NCBI RefSeq assembly: GCF_030519375.1
Contig: NZ_JAUMKB010000002.1
Location: forward strand, 62,001-126,000
Reading direction: 5' to 3'
DNA: 64,000 nucleotides
Origin: Mucilaginibacter tolerans
GTDB lineage: Bacteria; Bacteroidota; Bacteroidia; Sphingobacteriales; Sphingobacteriaceae
The translations under genes and the position numbers were made by a program. Numbering within the stretch: the stretch's first letter is position 1; each line of letters begins with the position of its first letter. Under the pieces are notes generated by a model. That model ran no database searches. It was not told the origin of the DNA and saw nothing but the letters and a program-made list of their open reading frames with translations. Below, in pieces: positions 8,582 to 17,426 of this stretch.

Positions 8582-8589
8582 CAAAAGTA
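8582..8589 (-). promoter_or_regulatory. Putative -7 box (TACTTTTG) 4 nt before dnaB ATG
   Basis: On the minus strand the order is TACTTTTG-GGTT-ATG. The box matches TAnnTTTG exactly. Transcription starting a few bases downstream would begin at or next to the start codon. Confidence 0.6.
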
Positions 8590-8867
8590 TACGAAAAAAT
8601 CACGATTTACTTATACGTTAAAATCTTTTTTTTAAGATCTTATGAAACGCCAAAGCAATAGACAATTAAATAATTTGTAAATAATTAATTAACAATGATT
8701 TGTTGAAAAATTTAATTTCCCGCTGTAAATCAGCCACTATTTATACTTGTTAGTAAATTGAACTTGCCACTAGTACTTTAAAAATTTGGTAAAAATTGCT
8801 ATACATTTTAACCTCGTTGCAATACAATTAATATGGCTAATTTTACCCCTTCAATTAATCAAAAATA
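8590..8867. other. A/T-rich divergent intergenic region between dnaB and rlmB
   Basis: About 280 bp of A/T-rich DNA separate two divergent genes. I saw no convincing ORF, no exact TAnnTTTG box pointing at rlmB, and no long inverted repeat. It presumably holds the rlmB promoter, which I could not place. Confidence 0.5.
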
Positions 8868-9629
8868 ATGGCTTATAATAACAGGGAAAGCAGAGAAAAT
8901 AATCAAATGGTTTTTGGTATCCGTGCTGTAATTGAGGCGGTTCGTTCGGGCAAGGAAATCGAGTCGCTATACATACAAAGGGGCATCGGCGGAGGCTTGT
9001 TGAATGAACTGAAGACACTGATGCAGGAATACGGAATTATCGGTCAACAGGTACCCGTAGAAAAATTGAACCGTATTACTCAAAAGAATCACCAGGGAGT
9101 GATTGCTGTTATTTCGCCTATTATTTACCAGAAGATTGAAAATATTATTCCCGAAATATTTGAAAAAGGGGAGACTCCTTTGATCTTGGTGCTGGATGGC
9201 ATTACCGATGTACGCAACATGGGCGCCATTGCCCGTACAGCAGAATGCGCCGGTGTACATGCTGTTGTGATACCCGCTAAAGGCTCTGCACAGATTAATG
9301 CTGATGGTATAAAAACTTCAGCTGGCGCATTATACAAAATTCCGGTTTGCAGACACGATAACTTTATGCAAACCGTCCGCTTTCTGCAGGAATCGGGCCT
9401 GCAACTGGTATGCTGCACTGAAAAGACTAACGATGATATCTACAAACCTGACTATACCTCGCCAACTGCCATTATTATGGGCTCTGAAGAGGATGGTATT
9501 CGCAATGAGATCATCCGCATATCAGATCATTTAGCTAAAATCCCAATGTTTGGTGAAATCGAATCGCTGAATGTGTCAGTTTCTACCGGAATTATTCTTT
9601 ATGAAGCAATTAGACAAAGGATGAATTAA
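8868..9629 (+). CDS. rlmB: 23S rRNA 2'-O-methyltransferase, TrmH/SpoU family (RlmB-like)
   Basis: The 253-residue protein has an N-terminal substrate-binding domain (MVFGIRAVIEAVRSGKEIESLYIQRG) of the L30-like type found in RlmB. The SPOUT methyltransferase domain follows from about residue 100. The three SpoU motifs are visible: LDGITDVRNMGAIARTAECAG, IIMGSEEDGI, and SLNVSVSTGIILYEA. RlmB methylates the ribose of G2251 in the peptidyl-transferase loop of 23S rRNA, using SAM. Assignment to RlmB rather than another TrmH member rests on the N-terminal domain and overall length, so the exact target nucleotide is an inference. Confidence 0.88.
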   Translation: MAYNNRESRENNQMVFGIRAVIEAVRSGKEIESLYIQRGIGGGLLNELKTLMQEYGIIGQQVPVEKLNRITQKNHQGVIAVISPIIYQKIENIIPEIFEKGETPLILVLDGITDVRNMGAIARTAECAGVHAVVIPAKGSAQINADGIKTSAGALYKIPVCRHDNFMQTVRFLQESGLQLVCCTEKTNDDIYKPDYTSPTAIIMGSEEDGIRNEIIRISDHLAKIPMFGEIESLNVSVSTGIILYEAIRQRMN

Positions 9630-9651
9630 TCACCAATTATTTACAACAAAA

Positions 9652-9849
9652 ATGCTGAGTAAACTTATTTGAATATTTCTAATTCTATTATTGACCATAA
9701 CTGTACTTTTCTTCATTACGGCTCAGGGGAGCGGGCATAAAATACCGACGAAAACTAACTTAACTTTTGGACTAACCATTATAATCTTATTAGTATTGAC
9801 TTTGATATTTAATTACTTAGCAAAGAAAAATTCTCTACTCATTAAATAG
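9652..9849 (+). pseudogene. Small two-helix membrane ORF interrupted by an in-frame TGA
   Basis: From ATG 9652 the frame reads MLSKLI, then TGA (9670-9672). It stays open in the same frame to TAG at 9847. The continuation is two clean hydrophobic helices (IFLILLLTITVLFFITAQ and LTFGLTIIILLVLTLIFNYL) joined by a short polar loop with GHKIPTKTN, and ends in a Lys-rich tail. This is what a small inner-membrane protein looks like. The TGA could come from a single change of TGG (Trp). Alternatively translation could start at the TTG at 9691, giving a shorter protein. I do not recognise the family. Confidence 0.45.
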
Positions 9850-9924
9850 ATAGCAATCCATTTTGTTAAATGTATAACATAGATTAATTAAAAGTCATGT
9901 TACTGGTCTTCAACCACTAAAAAC

Positions 9925-11010
9925 TCAAATATACTTCGACCCAAACTTGGCTTTTACATCTGCAACAACCTGCTTTACATTTTGCTCCTGGTCACGCGGG
10001 CAGATGAGTAAGGTGTTGTTAGATTCAACAACGATGTAATCATGCAAGCCTTGTAAAACCACTAGTTTTTCGCCTGGCACGTTCACCATGCAGTTGGACG
10101 AATCATACATGATCACTTTTTCTGAAGGAATCACAACATTACCTACATAATCTTTCTCTGCAAGCTGGTAAATCGATGCCCAGGTACCCAGGTCAGACCA
10201 GCCGAACTCTGAGGGTAACACATACACATTGTCTGCTTTCTCCATTATTCCGTAGTCAATAGAGATATTGGTGCACTGTAGATAAGTCTTATGAATGTGA
10301 TTCCTTTCGTTATCGGAATTGTAGACCGGACGGGCCTCGGCAAATATTTCATTCATTTCCGGCAGGTAACGGCTGAAAGCCTTCAGAATAGCATCAGCTG
10401 ACCAAATGAAAATACCCGCGTTCCATAAGAAATCACCGCTTTGAATAAAGGTTTTGGCGATATCCAGGGTCGGCTTTTCTGTAAAGGTCTTCACTTTATG
10501 GAAGTCTTCATCCAATATTTGATCGGTGTATTGAATATAACCATAGCCGGTGTCTGGGCGTGAGGGTTTGATTCCAAGAGTGATCAGGCATTGGTTTTCT
10601 GAAGCAATTTTTAACGACTTTTCAATAGATGTAATAAAAGCTGCTTCATCCAATATCAGGTGATCCGATGGTGCAACGACGATTGATGCCTTCGGATTAA
10701 TGCTTTCAATTTTAAAACAACCATATGCAATACAGGGCGCAGTATTACGCATCACAGGCTCGGTCAGGATCTGCTGATCGGTTATACCCGGTAACTGTGC
10801 CCTTACAAGATCAAGGTAATTTTCATTGGTAACAATGTAGATATTTTCCTTTGGACAAACTTTTAGAAATCGTTCGTAAGTATTCTGTATCAGTGTTTTG
10901 CCTGTGCCCAGTATGTCAATAAACTGTTTAGGATGTGATGTTCTGCTAATCGGCCAAAAACGGCTTCCAATACCGCCTGCCATAATGATAGCATAGTAGT
11001 CTTTATTCAT
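9925..11010 (-). CDS. manC: Mannose-1-phosphate guanylyltransferase
   Basis: The 361-residue protein begins with the nucleotidyltransferase signature IMAGGIGSRFWPISR and has the conserved blocks ILTEPVMRNTAPCIAYG, VAPSDHLI, GYGYIQY, FTEKP and WNAGIFIW. It makes GDP-mannose from mannose-1-phosphate and GTP, the donor for surface polysaccharides and glycoproteins and the precursor of GDP-fucose. The C-terminal phosphomannose isomerase domain of bifunctional ManC/AlgA enzymes is absent, and the length fits the monofunctional type. It is a single gene with about 245 bp of A/T-rich DNA upstream. No clear promoter box was found. Confidence 0.93.
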   Translation of the reverse strand: MNKDYYAIIMAGGIGSRFWPISRTSHPKQFIDILGTGKTLIQNTYERFLKVCPKENIYIVTNENYLDLVRAQLPGITDQQILTEPVMRNTAPCIAYGCFKIESINPKASIVVAPSDHLILDEAAFITSIEKSLKIASENQCLITLGIKPSRPDTGYGYIQYTDQILDEDFHKVKTFTEKPTLDIAKTFIQSGDFLWNAGIFIWSADAILKAFSRYLPEMNEIFAEARPVYNSDNERNHIHKTYLQCTNISIDYGIMEKADNVYVLPSEFGWSDLGTWASIYQLAEKDYVGNVVIPSEKVIMYDSSNCMVNVPGEKLVVLQGLHDYIVVESNNTLLICPRDQEQNVKQVVADVKAKFGSKYI

Positions 11011-11255
11011 GTTTGTTTTTAAAGAATTTTATTGCTGCAAACTAACGGCAAAAATGTAGAATATTCTGTAAATAATATACTAAATAAAATTACATAAAGC
11101 ACAGTTGTGTTTAATTCGTTTTAAAACGAAGCAAGAAAATAAATTGTTTTCATTTAAAAATCATTTTTGTATAAAATTTTAAACAAAACCCGCCGTTTAT
11201 TTAGAAAAATTTGTTATTTTGAGTTTTAAAATTAGAATTAAGGATACGTTGAATA
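11011..11255. other. Divergent intergenic region between manC and recQ
   Basis: A/T-rich spacer. Near recQ there is a TATTTTG (one T short of the -7 consensus), and on the other strand a TACATTTTTG (two Ts too long). Neither is a confident promoter. Nothing else is visible. Confidence 0.35.
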
Positions 11256-13451
11256 ATGATTGAAACAAAAAGGTCGCTTTTTGATAATCTACAGAACTTT
11301 TTCGGGTTCGACAATTTCAAGGGGGAACAGGAAGCGATTATAACCAATATCCTCGCAGGCAATGATACGTTTGTAATTATGCCGACAGGCGGGGGTAAGT
11401 CCATGTGTTACCAGTTACCGGCATTGATGAGCGACGGAACAGCGATTGTAATTTCGCCATTGATAGCCCTGATGAAAAACCAGGTAGACCAATTGAGGGC
11501 CTTCGGCGGCTCTGACAGCATTGCACATTTCCTGAATTCCTCATTAAACAAGGCTGAGATAGGCCGGGTAAAAGAAGATGTACTAGGCGGCAAAACTAAA
11601 CTTTTATACGTTGCACCTGAATCATTAACTAAACAGGAAAACGTTGATTTTCTGAGACTCAACCAGGTATCGTTCGTTGCAGTGGACGAAGCGCACTGTA
11701 TCTCTGAATGGGGTCACGATTTCAGACCTGAATACCGAAAAATAAGACAAGTGATTAGTAACATAGGTGATGATATTCCTATTATCGCCCTTACTGCTAC
11801 AGCGACACCTAAGGTTCAGCAGGATATTCAAAAGAACCTGCAGATGAACAATGCAACGGTTTTCAAATCATCCTTTAATCGCTCAAATCTATTTTATGAG
11901 GTGAAAGCCAAGCGCAATGTATTAAAGGAGATCGTAAAATTTGTAAAGCAAAACACCGGAAAATCGGGAATTATATATTGCCTGAGCCGCAAAAAGGTAG
12001 AGGAAGTAGCAGAAGCACTTAACCTGAATGGCGTAAGGGCTTTACCATACCATGCCGGACTGGACTCAAAAGTACGTGCCGATACACAGGATAAATTTTT
12101 GATGGAAGATGTGGATGTGATTGTTGCGACTATCGCCTTCGGTATGGGTATCGATAAACCGGATGTTCGTTATGTCATTCACCACGACATGCCAAAGAGC
12201 ATGGAAGGTTATTACCAGGAAACCGGTCGTGCCGGACGTGATGGTGGTGAGGGCGTTTGTGTCGCTTTTTATTCTGAAAAGGATATTGATAAGCTACAGA
12301 AATTCATGAAGGATAAACCAGTGTCTGAACGTGAGATTGGTACGCAAATATTGAAAGAAGTAATCGACTATGCGGAATCATCTGTATGCCGTCGTAAGCA
12401 ATTGCTTCATTATTTTGGTGAGAACTTTAACGAAGCAGGTTGCAATAATATGTGCGACAATTGCTGTGCACATAAAGAGCATTTTGACGGCGAAGAACAT
12501 CTGCATAAGGTATTGAGCCTGATTAAACAATTTGGTGAGAAGTTTGACGATGCCCATATCATTAGTGTATTGATGGGTAATGATAATCCTCAGGTCCACA
12601 ATTATGAACACCATTTGTTGGATTCGTTTGGATCAGGCAAGGAGCAAGGCGAAAATCTATGGAATTCATTGTTAAGACAGGCAGTGTTGAATAATTATCT
12701 ATCTAAGGATATCGATCAGTACGGTTTGTTGCGCTTAACAAAAATAGGAAACTCCTTCCTTGAAAACCCGCACAGCATACGTTTCATCATGAACAGGCCG
12801 ATGGGTGCTACTGATGATGATGACTCAGAGGAAGGGCCGAAACAAGGTGGTGGGGCATTAGACGCCGAACTGCTGCAAATGCTGAAAGACCTCCGCAAGA
12901 AGATCGCCAAGCAAAAAGGACTTCCGCCGTTTGTCATATTCCAGGATCCTTCATTGGAAGAAATGTGTACACATTATCCTATCACAACTGAAGAATTGAA
13001 GCAAATATCAGGAGTAGGAGCCGGTAAAGCGATGAAGTTCGGTGCTCCGTTTATTGACCTGATCAAGAAATATGTGGAGGATAATGAGATTGATCGCCCG
13101 GTAGATATGGTAATTAAAAGTGCTGCCAACAAGTCTGCACTTAAGGTTTATATCATTCAGAATATCGACCGTCATTTGAACCTGGAAGATATTGCTGCTT
13201 CAAAAGGTCTCACTTACGAAGAGATATTGCGCGAGGTGGAATCAATTGTTAATTCCGGTACAAAACTCAACCTGAATTACTTTATTGATGAAGTAATTGA
13301 TGAAGACAAACAGGAAGAGGTATTTGACTATTTTAAATCAGCCGAAATTGACTCAATTGATGACGCTTTGGTTGAACTTGGTGCCGATGACTATACCCGC
13401 GAGGAAGTACAATTGATGCGTATCAAGTTTATGTCCGAAATGGGTAATTAA
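11256..13451 (+). CDS. recQ: ATP-dependent DNA helicase RecQ
   Basis: The 731-residue protein has a superfamily 2 helicase core: Walker A MPTGGGKSMCYQLPA at about residue 40, the DEAH box VDEAHCISEWGHDFRP at about 143, TATATP motif III, and GRAGRDG motif VI near 330. The RecQ zinc site follows (CRRKQLLHYFG...CNNMCDNC, about residues 378-404), then the winged helix and an HRDC domain at about 535-615. The roughly 110 extra C-terminal residues after HRDC, acidic at the end, are common in Bacteroidota RecQ. It unwinds recombination and fork intermediates 3'-5'. An intrinsic terminator follows 30 bp after the stop codon. Confidence 0.96.
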   Translation: MIETKRSLFDNLQNFFGFDNFKGEQEAIITNILAGNDTFVIMPTGGGKSMCYQLPALMSDGTAIVISPLIALMKNQVDQLRAFGGSDSIAHFLNSSLNKAEIGRVKEDVLGGKTKLLYVAPESLTKQENVDFLRLNQVSFVAVDEAHCISEWGHDFRPEYRKIRQVISNIGDDIPIIALTATATPKVQQDIQKNLQMNNATVFKSSFNRSNLFYEVKAKRNVLKEIVKFVKQNTGKSGIIYCLSRKKVEEVAEALNLNGVRALPYHAGLDSKVRADTQDKFLMEDVDVIVATIAFGMGIDKPDVRYVIHHDMPKSMEGYYQETGRAGRDGGEGVCVAFYSEKDIDKLQKFMKDKPVSEREIGTQILKEVIDYAESSVCRRKQLLHYFGENFNEAGCNNMCDNCCAHKEHFDGEEHLHKVLSLIKQFGEKFDDAHIISVLMGNDNPQVHNYEHHLLDSFGSGKEQGENLWNSLLRQAVLNNYLSKDIDQYGLLRLTKIGNSFLENPHSIRFIMNRPMGATDDDDSEEGPKQGGGALDAELLQMLKDLRKKIAKQKGLPPFVIFQDPSLEEMCTHYPITTEELKQISGVGAGKAMKFGAPFIDLIKKYVEDNEIDRPVDMVIKSAANKSALKVYIIQNIDRHLNLEDIAASKGLTYEEILREVESIVNSGTKLNLNYFIDEVIDEDKQEEVFDYFKSAEIDSIDDALVELGADDYTREEVQLMRIKFMSEMGN

Positions 13452-13481
13452 GCGGAAAGCTTAAAGCTATAAAAATGGGAG

Positions 13482-13507
13482 GCCGGATCTTTTAGTCCGG
13501 CTTTTTT
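13482..13507 (+). terminator. Intrinsic terminator of recQ
   Basis: A 6-bp GC stem (GCCGGA pairing with TCCGGC, 8-nt loop) is followed directly by six T residues. It lies between recQ and the convergent PorE-like gene. On the other strand the T-run is displaced, so it is mainly a plus-strand terminator. Confidence 0.8.
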
Positions 13508-13561
13508 ATATTTGCAAACGGCATAATTAATTGACAATCAGTTAACCTGACCGCTGAATAA

Positions 13562-15466
13562 CTATTTCGCCACAATTTTAAATTCTGTCCTGCGATTCTT
13601 ACTTCGATTTTCATCGTTGTCATTAGGCGCAATAGGTTGAGTTTCACCATAACCCTTATAAACCAGGCGCTCCGCCTGTACACCGTTGCCTAATAGATAC
13701 TGATAAACTGATTTAGCCCTGTTCTCAGAAAGTATTTGGTTGGATTGTGCAGTTCCAACATTGTCAGTATGCCCGGAAACTTCAATCTTAACAGTTGGGT
13801 TTAATTCTAAAAAGTCGATCAGTTTCTTCAGCTCGGCTTTCGATTCATCCTTAATATCCCATTTATTGGTATCAAAGAATATATTTTTCAATACTACTTT
13901 GTTGCCCACCGCGATAGGTTGTAGTAAAGCAAGTATATCAAATGGGTTTTTATCATTATGCCCAATCAAGGAGAAGTTTGCTGAATAGAAAAGATATCCG
14001 TTTCTGGAAACATTAAGGCCGTAATTATGACCAGTTGTGAGTGTGGCCAAAAAATCGCCTTTATCTTCCGAACTGTAGTCCTGGAAAACAGGTTTTTCGC
14101 TTGCCAGATCAATTATCTCTACGGCTGACTCTAATGGCTGCTTAGTCACCGCATCCTCCACAATGCCTTTTACATAAGTTACCAGGTGTGGTCTCAGTTT
14201 TTGCGGAAGCTCAAATGCATAAATATCAAAGCCACCGGCTCCATTCAAGTTATTGGACGAAAAGAAAGCATAATTGCCATTTGCGGTAAGCGTTAACCCA
14301 TTTTCATCACCGCTGGAATTGATAGGGAAGCCCAGGTTCTGTGGTTTTTGCCATTTGCCATCTTTCCCTAGTCTGCTAACAAATAAGTCTTTTCCGCCTA
14401 ATCCCGGCCAACCGTTTGAGCAAAAATAAAGCGTACTATCGTCAGGATGTATGAAGGGTGATTGTTCGTCAAATGACGTATTAATATTCGGGCCCAGATT
14501 TTCTGGCTCCGCCCAGCCTTTGTCCGTTAACGTGGATTTCCAAATGTCATAACCTCCATAACCACCTTTTCGATTGCTCACAAAATATAATGTACGGCCA
14601 TCTGAGCTAATTGATGGCTGCGCCTCCCATCCCGGTGTGTTTACCGGAGGCGTGATATCGAATGGTTTGCTCCAGCCTTCACCTTTCTTTTGCGATATAT
14701 AGATATCGCAGCGACCTAATCCATCAGGACGATTGCAACCGGTAAAGAACAGTACTTTGCCATCCTGTGATAACGACAAAGCGCCTTCGTTATAATTCGG
14801 TGAATTAATATTATCACTCAAAGGAGTTGCTGTTTGCCACTTACCATCAACTTTAACGCTTTTATAAAAGTCTTCGTTGCTGTTAATTTTCCGTGTAAAT
14901 ATGATGGTGCTTTCATCAGCAGTAAGTGCAGGGAAGTACTCATCATCAGCAGTGTTGATCTCTGGACCTAAATTAACCGGTTTAAAATCTACGGGATGTT
15001 GAATGGCATCAAGACTAAAATTGCAGTCTTTTAAAAGTTTTTGCGCTAAAAAAGTGCTCTGCGGTGTCAGATGATCAATATAAGTCAGATACTTCTCAAG
15101 ATGTTGTTTAGCATCAGCATAGGCAGCCAAATGTATTTCACAGTCGCCCATCTTAAAGTAGATGGACTCATTAAAATCGGGGTTGAGTTTAAGACATTGT
15201 TGGTATTGTGCTACCGCCTCCTTGTATTTCCATTCCTTTCGGTAAACATCGGCTAATTGTGCACGCGCTTCAATAAATTTAGAATCCTCATCTATGGCTT
15301 TCAGTAATTCAGCCACAGCTTCATCAAACATATGATCATCCAGATTCTGACCAGCCAGAGCATAATGCTTTATTGCCTGCTCGTTAGTGGTGCTGTATTG
15401 TCTTTCCTGGGCAGATAAAGAGAAAAAGAGGAATAAAAAAAATACCGATAAGAAAAAAACTTTCAT
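13562..15466 (-). CDS. PorE-like TPR / WD40-like propeller / CRD / OmpA protein
   Basis: The 634-residue exported protein has a signal peptide (residues 1-19, cleavage after LSA). TPR repeats follow (about 25-135). A beta-propeller comes next, built of PD40 repeats with recurring DESTIIF, DGKVLFF, DGRTLYF, DDSTLYF motifs (about 165-420). Then there is a carboxypeptidase-regulatory-like domain (about 430-505) and an OmpA-like peptidoglycan-binding domain (about 520-630, VEVSGHTDNVG region and NRRTEF). This order matches PorE, which in Porphyromonas gingivalis links the type IX secretion machinery to peptidoglycan. Many Bacteroidota have paralogues, so a direct T9SS role is an inference. Unlike PorE it lacks a lipobox. 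It starts 43 bp after queE on the same strand. Confidence 0.82.
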   Translation of the reverse strand: MKVFFLSVFFLFLFFSLSAQERQYSTTNEQAIKHYALAGQNLDDHMFDEAVAELLKAIDEDSKFIEARAQLADVYRKEWKYKEAVAQYQQCLKLNPDFNESIYFKMGDCEIHLAAYADAKQHLEKYLTYIDHLTPQSTFLAQKLLKDCNFSLDAIQHPVDFKPVNLGPEINTADDEYFPALTADESTIIFTRKINSNEDFYKSVKVDGKWQTATPLSDNINSPNYNEGALSLSQDGKVLFFTGCNRPDGLGRCDIYISQKKGEGWSKPFDITPPVNTPGWEAQPSISSDGRTLYFVSNRKGGYGGYDIWKSTLTDKGWAEPENLGPNINTSFDEQSPFIHPDDSTLYFCSNGWPGLGGKDLFVSRLGKDGKWQKPQNLGFPINSSGDENGLTLTANGNYAFFSSNNLNGAGGFDIYAFELPQKLRPHLVTYVKGIVEDAVTKQPLESAVEIIDLASEKPVFQDYSSEDKGDFLATLTTGHNYGLNVSRNGYLFYSANFSLIGHNDKNPFDILALLQPIAVGNKVVLKNIFFDTNKWDIKDESKAELKKLIDFLELNPTVKIEVSGHTDNVGTAQSNQILSENRAKSVYQYLLGNGVQAERLVYKGYGETQPIAPNDNDENRSKNRRTEFKIVAK

Positions 15467-15509
15467 TGTAGGTAATTAATACGGTATTTAATATCCGAAG
15501 TTACGCCTT

Positions 15510-16133
15510 TTAAGGAATATTCAAATATTTATGAGTCTGTAGTGATATTTCCCATTTCGGATTGTTCATTACATAATCTACTATGAGTGGCGTCATTTCT
15601 TTTGCCTTTGACCACTCGGGTTGCAGGTAAAGTTTGCAATCAGGCGATACCAGTTTAGCATGTTCCTCGGCCCAGGCGAAATCTGATTTGTTGAACACAA
15701 TCACTTTAAGCTCGTCTGCATGTGCCGCAATACCCGGAGATGGAGATTTGAACTTTTTAGGTGATAAGCATATCCAGTCCCAATTGCCTGACAGGGGGTA
15801 AGCACCTGAAGTTTCGATAAAAGTTTTAATTCCTTTTTGCTGTAATTGGCTGGTTAAGTAATCCAGATTATATAACAAGGGTTCTCCGCCTGTAACTACA
15901 ACTGCTTTTGAAGGATATTTTGAAACATTTTCGACAATCTGGTCAGCTGCTGTGAGCGGATGCAATTCAGCATTCCAGCTTTCTTTAACATCGCACCAGT
16001 GACAGCCCACATCACAACCGCCAAGGCGGATAAAATAAGCGGCTTTTCCGGTATTAAATCCTTCGCCCTGTATTGTATAAAACTCTTCCATTAAAGGAAG
16101 TAATGTGCCATCTTCCGGAACCTGGTGTGCCAT
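15510..16133 (-). CDS. queE: 7-carboxy-7-deazaguanine synthase
   Basis: This 207-residue radical SAM protein has the QueE N-terminal pattern: MEEFYTIQGEGFNTGKAAYFIRLGGC, then a cysteine triad C40-x3-C44-x2-C47 for the 4Fe-4S cluster. VVTGGEPLLY and the later SPKKFKSP block are also diagnostic. It converts 6-carboxytetrahydropterin to 7-carboxy-7-deazaguanine in the pathway to queuosine-modified tRNA. The protein is short, as usual for the family. A TAATTTTG box ends 10 nt before the ATG. The PorE-like gene downstream may be on the same transcript; no functional link between the two is obvious. Confidence 0.93.
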   Translation of the reverse strand: MAHQVPEDGTLLPLMEEFYTIQGEGFNTGKAAYFIRLGGCDVGCHWCDVKESWNAELHPLTAADQIVENVSKYPSKAVVVTGGEPLLYNLDYLTSQLQQKGIKTFIETSGAYPLSGNWDWICLSPKKFKSPSPGIAAHADELKVIVFNKSDFAWAEEHAKLVSPDCKLYLQPEWSKAKEMTPLIVDYVMNNPKWEISLQTHKYLNIP

Positions 16134-16143
16134 AATTAAGCCG

Positions 16144-16151
16144 CAAAATTA
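16144..16151 (-). promoter_or_regulatory. Putative -7 box (TAATTTTG) for queE
   Basis: Exact TAnnTTTG match on the minus strand, 10 nt before the queE start codon, implying a very short leader. Confidence 0.55.
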
Positions 16152-16320
16152 CCTTTTTAAGCTGAGACCGTAAAGCAGAATAACACAAACAGTACGGATT
16201 TTACTTTAAAAGGATAAACTTAATATCAAGATTATCAACAGGTTCTTTTTCAATATATTATTTAATTTTTTGCTTTTAAAAGTCCGTTTATTTTTTTACT
16301 ATTACTTTAAAGGTTCAGGT

Positions 16321-17082
16321 ATGCGAAAACTCTACATGTTCATGACTGTTTTGGTGATTTTTTGCCTGACATCGTGTGTTGATGTAGAGGAACATTACGA
16401 CTTTAAAGCCGATGGTTCGTGCAAGGTTGCCTACAGCTTTGACATGAGTAAAGCGGTGTCAGTTTTGATGAACCTGATGTCGGATTCTGTAAAGGCAACG
16501 CCGCAATTTGCCGTTGTAAAAGATACTACACTTAACTTCTACAGCGCCTTGCCCGACAGTACGCAACAACGAATGACGCTGGATGAAAGCAACCTGGCGA
16601 AAAGTAGCAATCTGTCGGTGAAGATGAACCTTCAGAAAAGCCTGATGAAGATCAGCATCACCCATGATGCAAAAGATGCGGCCGACCTGCAATATTACCT
16701 TCGCAATATCTCAAGGATAGAATCAAACAGTAATCTCAAAGGCGTAACCAAGGATAAAAATACCCGTGATTTTGACGCCAGTCAGCTTATAAGCGGGCAG
16801 GATTATTACACTTATGAAGTAAGCCCTCATAAGTTTTACCGCATCATCGATAAAGCGAAATTTAATGCTTTCCTGAAAAAAACGCAGTCAACTTTTGCAA
16901 TGGCAAAAGCGATGCTGATCGATATGCCTTATAAAGTGATCCTCAACTTTGCCAAGCCTGTAAAAAAAGTAAACAACCCTAAGGCGATACTTTCTGCCGA
17001 CAGGAAGAGGGTTATCCTTCAAACCAATATGGATGAGATTATTAAGAATCCAAACGTAATGAATTTGAAGATCGACTTTTGA
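16321..17082 (+). CDS. Predicted lipoprotein of unknown function
   Basis: The ATG at 16321 gives MRKLYMFMTVLVIFCLTSC, a lipoprotein signal with lipobox LTSC. The open frame extends 17 codons upstream, but that extension would bury the signal peptide. The mature part (about 235 residues) starts VDVEEHYDFKADGSC, with a repeated mix of short beta segments and Lys-rich helices, and ends with LKIDF. I do not recognise a named domain. It overlaps or abuts the Rieske gene (5 bp between stop and the next ATG) and appears to head a lipoprotein-Rieske-NTF2 run. A periplasm-facing outer- or inner-membrane location is inferred from the lipobox only. Confidence 0.7.
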   Translation: MRKLYMFMTVLVIFCLTSCVDVEEHYDFKADGSCKVAYSFDMSKAVSVLMNLMSDSVKATPQFAVVKDTTLNFYSALPDSTQQRMTLDESNLAKSSNLSVKMNLQKSLMKISITHDAKDAADLQYYLRNISRIESNSNLKGVTKDKNTRDFDASQLISGQDYYTYEVSPHKFYRIIDKAKFNAFLKKTQSTFAMAKAMLIDMPYKVILNFAKPVKKVNNPKAILSADRKRVILQTNMDEIIKNPNVMNLKIDF

Positions 17083-17087
17083 TCTAT

Positions 17088-17426
17088 ATGAACTGGTACC
17101 TAATACCCGATATACAACTCACTGGAAAACCATTTATAAAGAAAGTAAAAGCAGGAGGCAAAACGCTTTGTCTGGTAAGCGTTGATGATAAAGTGTATGC
17201 ACTTGGAGCCCGGTGCCCACATGCAGGTGGTGATTTGACACAAGGATGGTGCGAAGAAGGAAAACTTATTTGCCCTGTGCATCGTTATTCATTTAGCCTC
17301 GAAACAGGTAAGGGAAGTGAAGGCCAGAATGACTATATCGAGAGTTATCCTATAGAGATAAAGGATGGGATAATATATGTAGGTATAAGCTCATTTTGGG
17401 ATAAATTGAAACAAGCATTTAAGTAA
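17088..17426 (+). CDS. Rieske [2Fe-2S] ferredoxin-like protein
   Basis: The ATG at 17088 gives MNWYLIPDIQ and 112 residues; a TTG three codons earlier is possible but less likely. The Rieske ligands are clear: C43-x-H45 (CPHAGGDL) and C62-x2-H65 (CPVHRYSF). The length is that of single-domain Rieske ferredoxins, such as the NirD or dioxygenase ferredoxin type, which are soluble electron carriers. There is no oxygenase or reductase beside it, so the partner is unknown. It follows the lipoprotein gene by 5 bp and shares one base with the next gene (TAATG), consistent with translational coupling. Confidence 0.85.
   Translation: MNWYLIPDIQLTGKPFIKKVKAGGKTLCLVSVDDKVYALGARCPHAGGDLTQGWCEEGKLICPVHRYSFSLETGKGSEGQNDYIESYPIEIKDGIIYVGISSFWDKLKQAFK

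Noticed and set aside
13507..13514. TATATTTG promoter box on the plus strand after recQ
   Set aside because: It overlaps the recQ terminator T-run, and only a convergent gene lies downstream, so a promoter here would have no target.
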